From Flavobacterium piscis (GTDB lineage: Bacteria > Bacteroidota > Bacteroidia > Flavobacteriales > Flavobacteriaceae): a stretch of DNA of 64,000 nucleotides. The stretch lies in NCBI RefSeq assembly GCF_001686925.1, contig NZ_LVEN01000013.1:62001-126000 (forward strand). The letters run 5' to 3'. Numbering within the stretch: the stretch's first letter is position 1; each line of letters begins with the position of its first letter. Under the pieces are notes generated by a model. That model was not told the origin of the DNA. It ran no database searches and worked only from the letters and a program-made list of their open reading frames with translations. A program made the position numbers and the translations under genes. Positions 38,271-47,628 of this stretch are shown piece by piece.

Positions 38271-39584
38271 TTATTTTCTTATAGTTTCGATAAATTCTAC
38301 AACGGCGCTATGAGATACGGCGTTTTTCTTAAAATGAGATTTAATTAAACGACGCTCTTCTTCGGTAGCTTCAAATTGGTTGATGATGTTGTTTAAGTGC
38401 ATTTTCATATGGCCTTCCTGAATTCCGGTTGTAGTTAGTGAGCGCAATGCGGCAAAGTTTTGTGCCAAACCGGCAACAGCAACAATTTGCATTAATTCTT
38501 TTGCAGATGGTTTTTCGAGTATATCAAAACACAGTTTCACCAAAGGATGTAAAGAAGTTAATCCACCAACAGTTCCTAAAGCTAAAGGAATTTCAAGCCA
38601 GAAAGTAAAAATTCCGTTCTCGATTTTGGCATGAGATAAACTGGCGTACTGACCATTTTTTGAAGCGTAGGCATGAACTCCGGCTTCAACAGCTCTAAAA
38701 TCATTTCCGGTCGCGAGAATTACCGCATCAACTCCGTTCATGATCCCTTTGTTGTGGGTTACGGCTCTAAAAGGTTCGACTTCGGCAATTTGCACCGCTT
38801 GTAAAAAACGTTCTGCAAATTCTTGCGGATTGGGTATATGTTTTTCTGTTAAGTCTTCAATAGGGCAGGAAACTTCTGCTCTAACAATACAATTCGGAAC
38901 ATAGTTGGATAAAATACTCATAACTACTTTTAAATGTTCATCTTCTGAAAATAAATCAGAATCTTGAAATTCTTCCTTTAAAGTAGTAGCAAATTGTTCC
39001 AGACAAGAATTGATGAAGTTGGCACCCATACTGTCTTTGGTCTCAAAAGTAGCGTGAAGCTGAAAGTAATGCTCTAATAAGCTTCTTTTGTCTTTTAGTT
39101 TAATATCTAAAATTCCTCCGCCACGTTGTTGCATGTTTTTGGTAATGCTTTGTGTGTCAGAGAAAAATTTTGATTTTATCTGATCAAAGAATGAATGTAA
39201 TTTTTCTGCGTCCCCGTTGAAAGTAAAATGAACCTGACCAATTTTTTCGGTATCAATTACAGTTGATTTAAATCCTCCTCGGGTTGACCAGTATTTTGCT
39301 GCTTTTGAGGCTGCTGCAACCACGGAACTCTCCTCAATTGCCATTGGAATGGTTTTGTATTTTCCGTTGATTAAAAAATTAGGAGCAACTCCAAGTGGAA
39401 TATAAAGGTTTGTAATGGTGTTTTCGATGAATTCGTCATGCAACTGCTGCAGCTTTTCGTCTGAATTCCAGTAATTTCTTATAATAGTTAGTGCTTCTTC
39501 AGGGCTTGAAAAATAGGTATTGGCGATCCAGTTTATTTTTTCTTTTTTGGATAATTTAGAAAATCCGGCAACGGCGTTGTTCAT
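38271..39584 (-). CDS. mvaA: Hydroxymethylglutaryl-CoA reductase, class II
   Basis: A 437-residue class II HMG-CoA reductase, which makes mevalonate from HMG-CoA. Visible segments are FSKLSKKEKINWIANTYFSS at the N-terminus, VEPFRAVTHNKGIMNGVDAV, LATGNDFRAVEAGVHAYASK and LEIPLALGTVGGLTSLHPLV, followed by AVAGLAQNFAALRSLTTTGI and QEGHMKMH, containing the catalytic His. No membrane domain is present, unlike eukaryotic class I. It is the promoter-proximal gene of the unit containing the GYDIA kinase, with a TATCTTTG element upstream. Confidence 0.93.
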   Translation of the reverse strand: MNNAVAGFSKLSKKEKINWIANTYFSSPEEALTIIRNYWNSDEKLQQLHDEFIENTITNLYIPLGVAPNFLINGKYKTIPMAIEESSVVAAASKAAKYWSTRGGFKSTVIDTEKIGQVHFTFNGDAEKLHSFFDQIKSKFFSDTQSITKNMQQRGGGILDIKLKDKRSLLEHYFQLHATFETKDSMGANFINSCLEQFATTLKEEFQDSDLFSEDEHLKVVMSILSNYVPNCIVRAEVSCPIEDLTEKHIPNPQEFAERFLQAVQIAEVEPFRAVTHNKGIMNGVDAVILATGNDFRAVEAGVHAYASKNGQYASLSHAKIENGIFTFWLEIPLALGTVGGLTSLHPLVKLCFDILEKPSAKELMQIVAVAGLAQNFAALRSLTTTGIQEGHMKMHLNNIINQFEATEEERRLIKSHFKKNAVSHSAVVEFIETIRK

Positions 39585-39613
39585 TCTCAGTATTTTAAAT
39601 AATAATGTCGCGG

Positions 39614-39621
39614 CAAAGATA
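39614..39621 (-). promoter_or_regulatory. Candidate -7 box (TATCTTTG) of HMG-CoA reductase
   Basis: The same TATCTTTG octamer as before mvaD and rpe lies 30 bases ahead of the ATG on the minus strand. No convincing TTG -33 element is visible at normal spacing. Confidence 0.45.
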
Positions 39622-39767
39622 CCATTTTAAGAGTTTTGTTTGTAATGTATTTCAAATTTGAAAAGGACGCAAACGTTATTTTTTTTAACATTTAACAGTT
39701 GAAATGTGTATTATGTTCATTTTTTTTACTAAAATTGGGCTCTTTTTTATATTTAAAATAATTCTCA

Positions 39768-41939
39768 ATGAATACGAGTAAAATTACTGTAATACTTTTA
39801 TTTTTAGTGGCTACTGTTTTTGGTCAACAAAAAATTACTGTCGAAGATATTTATAGCGGAGCATTTCGTGCAAAAGGAATGGATGAGTTGCAATCACTAA
39901 AGAATACAGACCAGTACACAGTTTTAAATGTAGACCAGGCGAGTAGAAGTATGCAGATTGATTTGTATGATTTTGCTACCCTAAAAAAAGTATCGAACTT
40001 AATTGATACTAAAAATCATAAGGAACTTGCTGAAGGAATTGATAGCTATACTTTTGATGCTTCTGAAAAAAAGATCCTAATTGCTTGTAATACAAATAAA
40101 ATCTTTCGCCACTCTTTTACAGCAGACTATTTTTTATACGATATAACAACAAAATCACTAACGAAACTTTTTGATTTTCAGGTTCAGGAACCAACTTTTT
40201 CGCCTGACGGAACTAAAATTGCTTATGCAAAAGAAAATAATCTTTATGTATATGATGTAGCTTCAAAAAAATCTACAGCCGTTACAAGCGATGGAAAGAA
40301 AAACGCCATCATTAATGGTATTACGGATTGGGTTTATGAAGAAGAATTTGCTTTTGTACGGGCTTTTGACTGGAGTAAAGACAGTAAAAAACTAGCTTAC
40401 ATTCGTTTTGATGAAAGCCAGGTGCCGGAATTTTCGATGTCGATGTTCCATAAAGATTTATATCCCAATATCGAAACATTCAAATATCCTAAAGCAGGAG
40501 AGAAAAACTCAGTAGTTTCATTACATATATATGATGCAGCCGCAAATAGTACTAAAAAAGTAGCATTAGATAATTATAATGACTTTTATATTGCAAGGTT
40601 GCAATGGACAAATGATAACAATGTATTGTCGGCTCAGGTTTTAAACCGCCACCAGGATAATCTTGATTTACTGTTTGTTGACGGAACTACAGCTGCTGCA
40701 AAAGTGGTTCTAAATGAAAAAGACAAAGCGTATGTTGATGTTACAGATAATTTGACTTTCTTAAAAGATAACAGTTTTATCTGGACAAGCGAAAAAGACG
40801 GTTTTAATCATATCTATTTGTATGATAAAACAGGAAAACTTAAAAATCAGGTTACAAAAGGAAACTGGGAAGTAGTATCTTACTACGGTTTCGACGAAAA
40901 AAACAAAACTATTTTCTACCAATCTACAGAAAATGGTTCTATCAACAGAGATATCTACAGAATTGGTTTAGACGGAAAAAGCAAATTACGCTTAACAGCA
41001 AAAGTGGGAACAAGTACAGCTACTTTTAGCCCTAACTTCCAATTTTTTATTAATACTTTCTCAAGTGCCTCTCAGCCTACGACTTATACTTTAAATGAGT
41101 CTAAAACAGGAAAAGAAATTCAGGTTATCGAAAACAATCAGGCTCTGGCGGCCAAATTGAAAAACTATAATTTACCAGCAAAGGAATTTTTTGTTTTAAA
41201 AACAGCTAAAGGAAACGAATTGAATGCCTGGATTTTGAAACCAAAAGATTTTGATCCTTCAAAAAAATATCCTGTTTTCATGTACCAGTATTCTGGTCCT
41301 GGATCCCAGCAGGTAAATAACGATTGGAATAATTCTGATGATTATTGGTTTGCTTCGCTAACACAACAAGGTTATATTGTGGCTTGTGTTGATGGAAGAG
41401 GAACTGGTTTTAAAGGTGCTGATTTCAAAAAAGTTACTCAAAAAGAATTAGGAAAATACGAAGTTCAGGATCAAATCGATGCAGCTAAAGTAATTGGAGC
41501 TTATCCTTATGTTGATGCTGCAAGAATTGGAATCTTCGGATGGAGTTACGGTGGATTTATGGCTTCGAACTGTATTTTTCAAGGAAACGATGTCTTTAAA
41601 ATGGCGATTGCAGTTGCTCCGGTAACCAACTGGCGTTTTTATGACAGTGTTTATACCGAAAGATACATGCAGACTCCTCAGGAAAATGCAAGCGGATACG
41701 ATCAAAACTCGCCAATAAATCACGTTAGTAAATTAAAAGGTAAGTTTTTACTGATTCACGGATCAGGTGATGACAACGTTCATGTGCAGAACTCTATGCA
41801 AATGATGGAAGCGTTAATTCAGGCCAATAAACAATTTGATTCTCAGATATATCCGGATAAAAATCATGGTATTTATGGCGGTGCAACGAGAATTCAGCTT
41901 TATAATAAAATGACTAACTTTATCAAAGAAAATTTATAA
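39768..41939 (+). CDS. Dipeptidyl peptidase IV (S9 family)
   Basis: A 723-residue exported serine peptidase with a signal peptide (VATVFGQ, about 1-19). The N-terminal beta-propeller (about 40-460) has the substrate N-terminus-binding Glu pair in DWVYEEEFAFV. The C-terminal alpha/beta hydrolase carries GWSYGG with catalytic S593, the Asp in GSGDDNVHVQ and His in DKNHGIYGG, and the family box YSGPGSQQVNNDWN. It removes Xaa-Pro or Xaa-Ala dipeptides in the periplasm. Three POT transporters follow on the same strand, beginning 36 bases after its stop, so release and uptake of dipeptides are probably coupled. Confidence 0.93.
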   Translation: MNTSKITVILLFLVATVFGQQKITVEDIYSGAFRAKGMDELQSLKNTDQYTVLNVDQASRSMQIDLYDFATLKKVSNLIDTKNHKELAEGIDSYTFDASEKKILIACNTNKIFRHSFTADYFLYDITTKSLTKLFDFQVQEPTFSPDGTKIAYAKENNLYVYDVASKKSTAVTSDGKKNAIINGITDWVYEEEFAFVRAFDWSKDSKKLAYIRFDESQVPEFSMSMFHKDLYPNIETFKYPKAGEKNSVVSLHIYDAAANSTKKVALDNYNDFYIARLQWTNDNNVLSAQVLNRHQDNLDLLFVDGTTAAAKVVLNEKDKAYVDVTDNLTFLKDNSFIWTSEKDGFNHIYLYDKTGKLKNQVTKGNWEVVSYYGFDEKNKTIFYQSTENGSINRDIYRIGLDGKSKLRLTAKVGTSTATFSPNFQFFINTFSSASQPTTYTLNESKTGKEIQVIENNQALAAKLKNYNLPAKEFFVLKTAKGNELNAWILKPKDFDPSKKYPVFMYQYSGPGSQQVNNDWNNSDDYWFASLTQQGYIVACVDGRGTGFKGADFKKVTQKELGKYEVQDQIDAAKVIGAYPYVDAARIGIFGWSYGGFMASNCIFQGNDVFKMAIAVAPVTNWRFYDSVYTERYMQTPQENASGYDQNSPINHVSKLKGKFLLIHGSGDDNVHVQNSMQMMEALIQANKQFDSQIYPDKNHGIYGGATRIQLYNKMTNFIKENL

Positions 41940-41975
41940 TCTAAAACTTTAAACCTTAATCAAATAATAAATAAT

Positions 41976-43652
41976 ATGGGAGAAACTCAAGTAAAAACTG
42001 CGCATCCAAAAGGACTTTGGGTATTGTTTGGAACGGAGATGTGGGAGCGATTCAACTTTTATGGAATGCGGGCTTTATTAACTTTATTTCTTGTGAATTC
42101 ACTATTGATGAAGGAAGAAGAAGCATCTTTAATTTATGGAGGTTTCCTTGGACTTTGTTATTTGACGCCAATGTTGGGAGGTTTTGTAGCCGATCGTTTT
42201 TTGGGTAACAGAAACTGTATCCTTTTAGGAGGATTATTAATGGCAATTGGACAAATGCTATTATTTACAAGTGGTAGTGTTTTTGAAGCAAATTTGCCTT
42301 TAGCTAAAATCATCATGTACTCTGCCTTAGGAGTTATTGTTTTTGGTAACGGATTCTTCAAACCAAATATTTCCAGTATGGTGGGAAGTTTGTATCCTAA
42401 ACAGGAAAAAACAAAATTAGATAGTGCATTTACTATTTTCTATATGGGAATTAACATCGGAGCTTTTTTAGGTCAGTCTATTTGTCCTTTATTAGGAGAT
42501 GTAAAAGATAGTGGCGGAATTAGAGATATCCATGCTTTTAGATGGGGATTCATGGCGGCTTCTATTGCAATGTTATTAGGTACGTTACTTTTTTACTTTT
42601 TGAAAAATAAATATGTGGTTTCTCCTGAAGGAAAACCATTAGGAGGTTTGCCTTCTAAAAACGATGCTTCTGATTTTGAAGAAGGAGAAGCGCAAAAAGC
42701 TAATTTTTCTAACAAAGCTTTGGCTATTGCCGGAATTGCATTTGTAGCTTTAGGATTCTTTTTTCACTATGTAGTAGAACAAAACTTAATTTATACCCTG
42801 ATTTACTCAAGTGGTTTATCATTGGCCGGATTAATTATTTCAGATACTTCTTTGACAAAAATAGAAAGAGACAGAATTATTGTAATTTATATCGTTTCGT
42901 TCTTTATTATTTTCTTTTGGGCGGCTTTTGAACAAGCAGGTTCATCATTAACTTTTATTGCAGATAACCAAACCGATAGAAATTTCTTTGGCTGGTTAAT
43001 GCCGCCTTCAATGGTTCAAATTTTCAACGGATTATTTGTGGTGATTTTAGCAGTACCTTTCAGTATTCTTTGGGATACTTTAAGAGCTAAAGATAAAGAG
43101 CCAATTTCTCCTGTAAAATTAGCTGTAGGTTTAGTGGTAATTTCTATTAGTTTCTTCATGATTGCTACTCAGGTTTCTTATATCGGAACTTCGGGACTAT
43201 TATTAGTGAAATGGCTTATTCTATTGTATTTCTTAAATACATGTGCTGAGTTATGTTTGTCTCCAATTGGTTTATCATTGGTGGGTAAATTATCTCCAAA
43301 ACGTTTTTCTTCTTTATTGTACGGAGTATTCTTTTTGTCGAATGCGTCAGGTTATGCTTTAGGAGGAACTTTAGGTTCTATCTTACCGGCTACTGGTGAT
43401 AAATTTGCAAAAGCAAAAGAATTAGGAATCGATCTTCAGGCAGTTTTAGATAATAAAATTACGCCAACTGCAGAGCAAATAGCTTTATTAGATCAACATC
43501 AGATTAGTGCTCACAATCACTTTTTTGCCGGTTTCGAAATTCATAACTTATATGAATTCTTTATGGTATTTGTGGTTCTTACAGGTATCGCAGCAATTAT
43601 ATTATTTGCTTTGACTCCATTCTTGAAAAAGATGATGCACGGTGTTCGATAA
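41976..43652 (+). CDS. POT family proton-dependent peptide transporter 1
   Basis: A 558-residue integral membrane protein with about 12-14 helices. The POT proton-binding signature is at the front (FGTEMWERFNFYGMRALLTL) and is followed by GGFVADRFLGNRNCILLGG, GNGFFKPNISSMVGSLY and FYMGINIGAFLGQS, all diagnostic. Between helices there is a short acidic loop (NDASDFEEGEAQKANF). It imports di- and tripeptides with protons. It starts 36 bases after DPP-IV and ends at a hairpin whose arms run 43671-43706. Confidence 0.93.
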   Translation: MGETQVKTAHPKGLWVLFGTEMWERFNFYGMRALLTLFLVNSLLMKEEEASLIYGGFLGLCYLTPMLGGFVADRFLGNRNCILLGGLLMAIGQMLLFTSGSVFEANLPLAKIIMYSALGVIVFGNGFFKPNISSMVGSLYPKQEKTKLDSAFTIFYMGINIGAFLGQSICPLLGDVKDSGGIRDIHAFRWGFMAASIAMLLGTLLFYFLKNKYVVSPEGKPLGGLPSKNDASDFEEGEAQKANFSNKALAIAGIAFVALGFFFHYVVEQNLIYTLIYSSGLSLAGLIISDTSLTKIERDRIIVIYIVSFFIIFFWAAFEQAGSSLTFIADNQTDRNFFGWLMPPSMVQIFNGLFVVILAVPFSILWDTLRAKDKEPISPVKLAVGLVVISISFFMIATQVSYIGTSGLLLVKWLILLYFLNTCAELCLSPIGLSLVGKLSPKRFSSLLYGVFFLSNASGYALGGTLGSILPATGDKFAKAKELGIDLQAVLDNKITPTAEQIALLDQHQISAHNHFFAGFEIHNLYEFFMVFVVLTGIAAIILFALTPFLKKMMHGVR

Positions 43653-43670
43653 ATAGTACTAATGATATAT

Positions 43671-43706
43671 GAAAATTACCTACAGGTTTAGGCTTGTAGG
43701 TAATTT
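43671..43706 (+). terminator. Intrinsic terminator after POT transporter 1
   Basis: A 13-base perfect stem, AAAATTACCTACA with TGTAGGTAATTTT, encloses a 10-base loop just 19 bases past the POT-1 stop, followed by an AT-rich tract with T runs. A putative ATG at 43669 falls inside it. Confidence 0.75.
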
Positions 43707-43728
43707 TAATTTTAAAGAGATTACAGCT

Positions 43729-45387
43729 ATGTGGAAAAAACACCCAAAAGCACTTCCTTATTTGTTTTTATCTGAAATGTGGGAGCGTTTTGGTTATTAT
43801 TTAATGATCGGGATTTTTACTTTATATTTAAAAGATGTAAAGGATGGATTTTCAATGACCGAGAAAGAAGCTTCTGATTTATACGGAACTTTTATAGCTT
43901 TAGTTTTTTTAACACCTTTTATTGGAGGACTTGTTGCTGATAGGTATTTGGGCTACAAAAAATCTATTGTTTTTGGCGGAATTTTAATGGGTATTGGATA
44001 CTTCTTAATGGGAGTGCATGATATTACAGTGCTTTACATCGCCATGACTCTGGTAATTGTGGGTAATGGTTTTTTTAAACCTAATATTTCTACATTATTA
44101 GGAAGTTTTTATTCTAAAGAAGAGTATAAAGATAAAAAAGACGAAGGCTACAATATTTTCTATATGGGAATCAATGTTGGGGCTTTTATTTGTAATTTCT
44201 TTGGTGCTGCCTTGCAGATTCTTTTAGGATGGCATTGGGCTTTTATGGCTGCCGGTGTCGGGATGTTTATAGGTGTTATAGTGTTTTTATTAGGTACAAA
44301 ACATTATGTAGGATACGATCAGAAAAAAGGAGTGCAGGAAGGCGATATGCCGTTCTATAAAATTATCCTGTTTATCTTGTTGCCTTCTTTTGTTTTCGGA
44401 GCTATTGGCTGGTTGATAAAAGGTGTTGCTTCAGAAACTAATTTAGACAGTTATATCTTTGGTTCAGATAGTACAGATGCTTTTATTTTTGCCTGTATTC
44501 CGATAGTTTTCTTTTACGGGTCACTTTATTTTAAGGCTAAAGTAGAAGATAAACGACCAATTGGAGCTTTATTGGCTATTTTTGGAGTCGTAATTTTATT
44601 TTGGGCCGTTTTTAAACTTAATGGTTCGGCACTTACTACCTGGGCTGATCGTTATACGGACAGAGAAGTAACCGGAACTGCTGGTCAGTTTGTAGGTAAA
44701 CTAAAATTAGCCAAAGAAGTAGAATATAAAAAAGTATCAACTGAGGTATATGATGAACAATTTCGTTTGCAAAAAGTAAATGGAGTGGTAGAAACAGAAG
44801 TAAATTACCCACTATATTTTAGAAATGTTGCTCCTGAAAAATTACCTGCAGAAGGTGCGAAAGTGCATCTTTGGGCAACCAATTTAAGTCAATCTATAAA
44901 TCCTGCCTGGGTAATTATACTAACGCCTTTGATTGTTGCATTTTTCTCTTTTTTACGATCCAGAAAAAAAGAACCCTCAACACCTACAAAAATTGCTTTT
45001 GGTTTGCTAATTTCGGCACTGTCTGTTTTGGTAATGGTCGCTGCTGTACAAATTGGTCATGACGGAGCAGAAAAAGTGAGTGCCTGGTGGCTGGTAGCAA
45101 ATTACGGAATCATAACAATCGGAGAATTATTTTTAAGTCCGATGGGCTTGTCGGTAGTATCTAAATTAAGTCCGGTAAATATTACTTCCTTAATGATGGG
45201 AGGTTGGTTTTTGTCAACTTCTATAGGTAATAAGTTAAGTGGAGTTTTGGCGAGTATGTGGGATACGTACGACAACAAAGCCAACTTTTTTTGGGTTAAT
45301 TTTGCATTGTTAATGTTTGCAACGGTACTGATGTTTGTTTTGGTAAAGCAGCTTAACAAGGTGATGAAAGAAAGAGGAATCAATTAA
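43729..45387 (+). CDS. POT family proton-dependent peptide transporter 2
   Basis: A 552-residue POT transporter if started at the ATG at 43729 (MWKKHPKALPYLFLSEMWER); the longer frame from 43669 lies in the preceding terminator hairpin and is rejected. It has the signature EMWERFGYYLMIGIFTLYLK, GGLVADRYLGYKKSIVFGG and GNGFFKPNISTLLGSFY. A 60-residue hydrophilic insert between the two halves (about 320-380, VGKLKLAKEVEYKKVSTEVY) is absent from its neighbours and may be extracytoplasmic. It probably differs in substrate range from the other two carriers. Paralogous to, but clearly diverged from, 41976-43652 and 45403-46887. Confidence 0.92.
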   Translation: MWKKHPKALPYLFLSEMWERFGYYLMIGIFTLYLKDVKDGFSMTEKEASDLYGTFIALVFLTPFIGGLVADRYLGYKKSIVFGGILMGIGYFLMGVHDITVLYIAMTLVIVGNGFFKPNISTLLGSFYSKEEYKDKKDEGYNIFYMGINVGAFICNFFGAALQILLGWHWAFMAAGVGMFIGVIVFLLGTKHYVGYDQKKGVQEGDMPFYKIILFILLPSFVFGAIGWLIKGVASETNLDSYIFGSDSTDAFIFACIPIVFFYGSLYFKAKVEDKRPIGALLAIFGVVILFWAVFKLNGSALTTWADRYTDREVTGTAGQFVGKLKLAKEVEYKKVSTEVYDEQFRLQKVNGVVETEVNYPLYFRNVAPEKLPAEGAKVHLWATNLSQSINPAWVIILTPLIVAFFSFLRSRKKEPSTPTKIAFGLLISALSVLVMVAAVQIGHDGAEKVSAWWLVANYGIITIGELFLSPMGLSVVSKLSPVNITSLMMGGWFLSTSIGNKLSGVLASMWDTYDNKANFFWVNFALLMFATVLMFVLVKQLNKVMKERGIN

Positions 45388-45402
45388 ATTATTTATAAAT
45401 AA

Positions 45403-46887
45403 ATGGAGCAGAAGATCACTTTAGAGGAAATTCAAAATTTTAAAGGCAATTACCCAAAACAATTGTGGTATTTGTTTTTTGTTGAGATGTGGGAGCGTTT
45501 TTGTTTTTACGGAATGCGCGGTGTTCTTGTGATTTTTATGGTAGATCAGCTTTTTTTGAAAGAAGATCATGCCAGTGAACAATATGGGGCTATTCAGGCT
45601 TTTGTATATGCCTTTACTTTTATTGGAGGTATTTTTGCAGATAAAGTGCTGGGTTTCAAAAAGTCATTGTTTTTTGGAGGAATCGTAATGATTTTAGGGA
45701 ATCTTTTGATTGCCGTTGCGCCTCATGATTTCTTTTATTACGGAATTGCTTTTTCGATTATTGGAACAGGTTTCTTTAAACCCAATGTTTCTTCGATGGT
45801 AGGAGAATTGTATCACGAAAACGACGGACGAAGAGATGCCGGTTACGGAATGTTCTATGCGGGAATAAATGTTGGAGGACTTTTTGGTGGTGCGTTATGC
45901 GTTTATTTAGGGAAATTTTATTCTTGGCAATTGTGCTTTTTATCAGCGGCAATTGTGATGTTTTTAGGATTAATTACCTTTTTGTTTACTAAAAAACATT
46001 TAGGACCAATTGGAGATTCTCCATTATTGCATTTAGAGAAAAATAAAAGAAGAATCAGGGAAATTGCGGTATATGCTTTGTCTATTTTGAGTTTGCCTTT
46101 TATTTTTATAATGGTAAAGAATACTAAATATACAGATTATTTCATGTATACTATTGGTACAATTGCCGTTTTATATTTTGCCTATGAATTGTTTAAATTA
46201 GCAGATGCTAAATTACAAAAGAAGCTTTTTGCAGCTTTTCTGTTTGTGTTTTTCTATTTCTTGTTTAATTCTATTTACGAACAAAGTGGCGGCTCATTGT
46301 CGCTTTTTGCAAAAGATAATCTGAATGATCAATTGCTGTTTTTTACTATTGATCCCAATGTTGTTAATAATAGTTCCAATACATTTTTTGTAGTGGTTTT
46401 AAGTCCGCTTATTGGATTATTATGGATATGGCTTGGAAAACGAAAAATTGAACCGAATACTTTAATTAAATTCGGAATTGGATTTTTATTTCTTGCAGCT
46501 TCATTCTATATTTTCTATCTAACGAAATTCTTTGCAAATTCTAAGGGAATTGCTTCTTTGAATGTATTTACTTTTGCTTATTTAATAACCACTATTGGTG
46601 AGCTTTGTTTAGGACCAATCGGAATGTCTATTATTACAAAATTGTCTCCAAAAAGACTTTTTGGTATGATGATGGGATTATGGTTTCTGGCAAGTGCTTT
46701 TGGTCAATTGGCTGCAGGTAAACTGGGAGCGCAGATTTCGAGATCTAATACGGGAGATACTTTAGTCTCTAAACTGCAATCGTATACAGAAGGATATTAT
46801 CAATTGGCTATATATTCGCTAGTTGCAGGATTGATTTTATTGGCAATTTCTCCTTTTATCAGGAAATTAATGCAGGAAGTAAAATAG
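45403..46887 (+). CDS. POT family proton-dependent peptide transporter 3
   Basis: A 494-residue POT transporter, the shortest of the three. It has the signature FFVEMWERFCFYGMRGVLVI, GGIFADKVLGFKKSLFFGG and GTGFFKPNVSSMVGELYHEN, then SPKRLFGMMMGLWFLASAFG near the C-terminus. It begins 15 bases after POT-2, so those two genes are probably one transcript. Three such carriers in a row, after a DPP-IV gene, suggest a locus specialised for dipeptide uptake. Individual substrates cannot be read from sequence. Confidence 0.92.
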   Translation: MEQKITLEEIQNFKGNYPKQLWYLFFVEMWERFCFYGMRGVLVIFMVDQLFLKEDHASEQYGAIQAFVYAFTFIGGIFADKVLGFKKSLFFGGIVMILGNLLIAVAPHDFFYYGIAFSIIGTGFFKPNVSSMVGELYHENDGRRDAGYGMFYAGINVGGLFGGALCVYLGKFYSWQLCFLSAAIVMFLGLITFLFTKKHLGPIGDSPLLHLEKNKRRIREIAVYALSILSLPFIFIMVKNTKYTDYFMYTIGTIAVLYFAYELFKLADAKLQKKLFAAFLFVFFYFLFNSIYEQSGGSLSLFAKDNLNDQLLFFTIDPNVVNNSSNTFFVVVLSPLIGLLWIWLGKRKIEPNTLIKFGIGFLFLAASFYIFYLTKFFANSKGIASLNVFTFAYLITTIGELCLGPIGMSIITKLSPKRLFGMMMGLWFLASAFGQLAAGKLGAQISRSNTGDTLVSKLQSYTEGYYQLAIYSLVAGLILLAISPFIRKLMQEVK

Positions 46888-46939
46888 ACTTATATACGGA
46901 TTCATTTTTTGTTTAAATTTGTCAAAAATTAAAAAGACC

Positions 46940-47407
46940 ATGAAAAAAATATTTTTAATAACCTTGTTTTTAGTTGGTGCATTTGCAGTGCAGGCGCAAG
47001 AATTAAAATGGTATACTGATGTAAGAGAGGCAATTACTGTAAGTAATAAAGAACAAAAGCCAATGTTGATGTTTTTTACGGGAAGTGATTGGTGTGGTTG
47101 GTGTATTCGTTTGCAGACTGAAGTTTTAAAAACACCGGAATTTACTAAATGGGCTAAAGATAATGTCATTTTAGTGGAGCTGGACTATCCTAGAAGAACA
47201 CCGCAAGCGCCGGAAATTAAAAATCAGAATAACGAATTGCAACAAGCTTTCGGGATTCAGGGATTTCCGACCATTTATTTTACAAGTGCTGAAGCCAAAG
47301 ATGGTAAAGTAAATTTTAAAGGATTGGGACAAACAGGATATGTTGCCGGCGGACCATCTGCCTGGTTAACAGTTGCTGAAGGAATTGTTCATCCAAAAAA
47401 ATCTTAA
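46940..47407 (+). CDS. Exported thioredoxin-fold protein with intact CGWC
   Basis: A 155-residue secreted thioredoxin-like protein when started at the ATG at 46940 (MKKIFLITLFLVGAFAVQAQ, a signal peptide). Positions 52-55 of this product read CGWC within GSDWCGWCIRLQTE, a redox-active motif, followed by PRRTPQAPEIKNQNNELQQAFGIQGFPTIYFTS, in which the cis-Pro (GFPTIY) is conserved; for brevity the run is split here. It belongs to the periplasmic thioredoxin/DsbD-partner-like families. It is the first of three similar genes and has its own terminator, suggesting separate regulation. Confidence 0.85.
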   Translation: MKKIFLITLFLVGAFAVQAQELKWYTDVREAITVSNKEQKPMLMFFTGSDWCGWCIRLQTEVLKTPEFTKWAKDNVILVELDYPRRTPQAPEIKNQNNELQQAFGIQGFPTIYFTSAEAKDGKVNFKGLGQTGYVAGGPSAWLTVAEGIVHPKKS

Positions 47408-47433
47408 AAACTACATACTCTATAATAGTATAG

Positions 47434-47466
47434 AAACTCCTTACGTTTGCGTAAGGAGTTTTTTTT
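47434..47466 (+). terminator. Terminator of the first thioredoxin-like gene
   Basis: A 12-base stem, AAACTCCTTACG and CGTAAGGAGTTT, with a 4-base loop and a T tract lies 27 bases past the stop. Confidence 0.88.
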
Positions 47467-47628
47467 GTTTGGTAAGAAAAGTATTCATTTGTTTTAGAGT
47501 ATTTTGACACTTTGATATTTTATTATGTGTAAAAAAACATATAATGTATTTTTTGTATTAATAAAAATTGGAAAATTAAAATAATATGTTAATTTCGTCA
47601 TGCTATACTAACCAAAACCAATTAGATT

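Noticed and set aside
43669..43728. Upstream start for POT transporter 2
   Set aside because: The codons lie inside the hairpin that terminates POT transporter 1.
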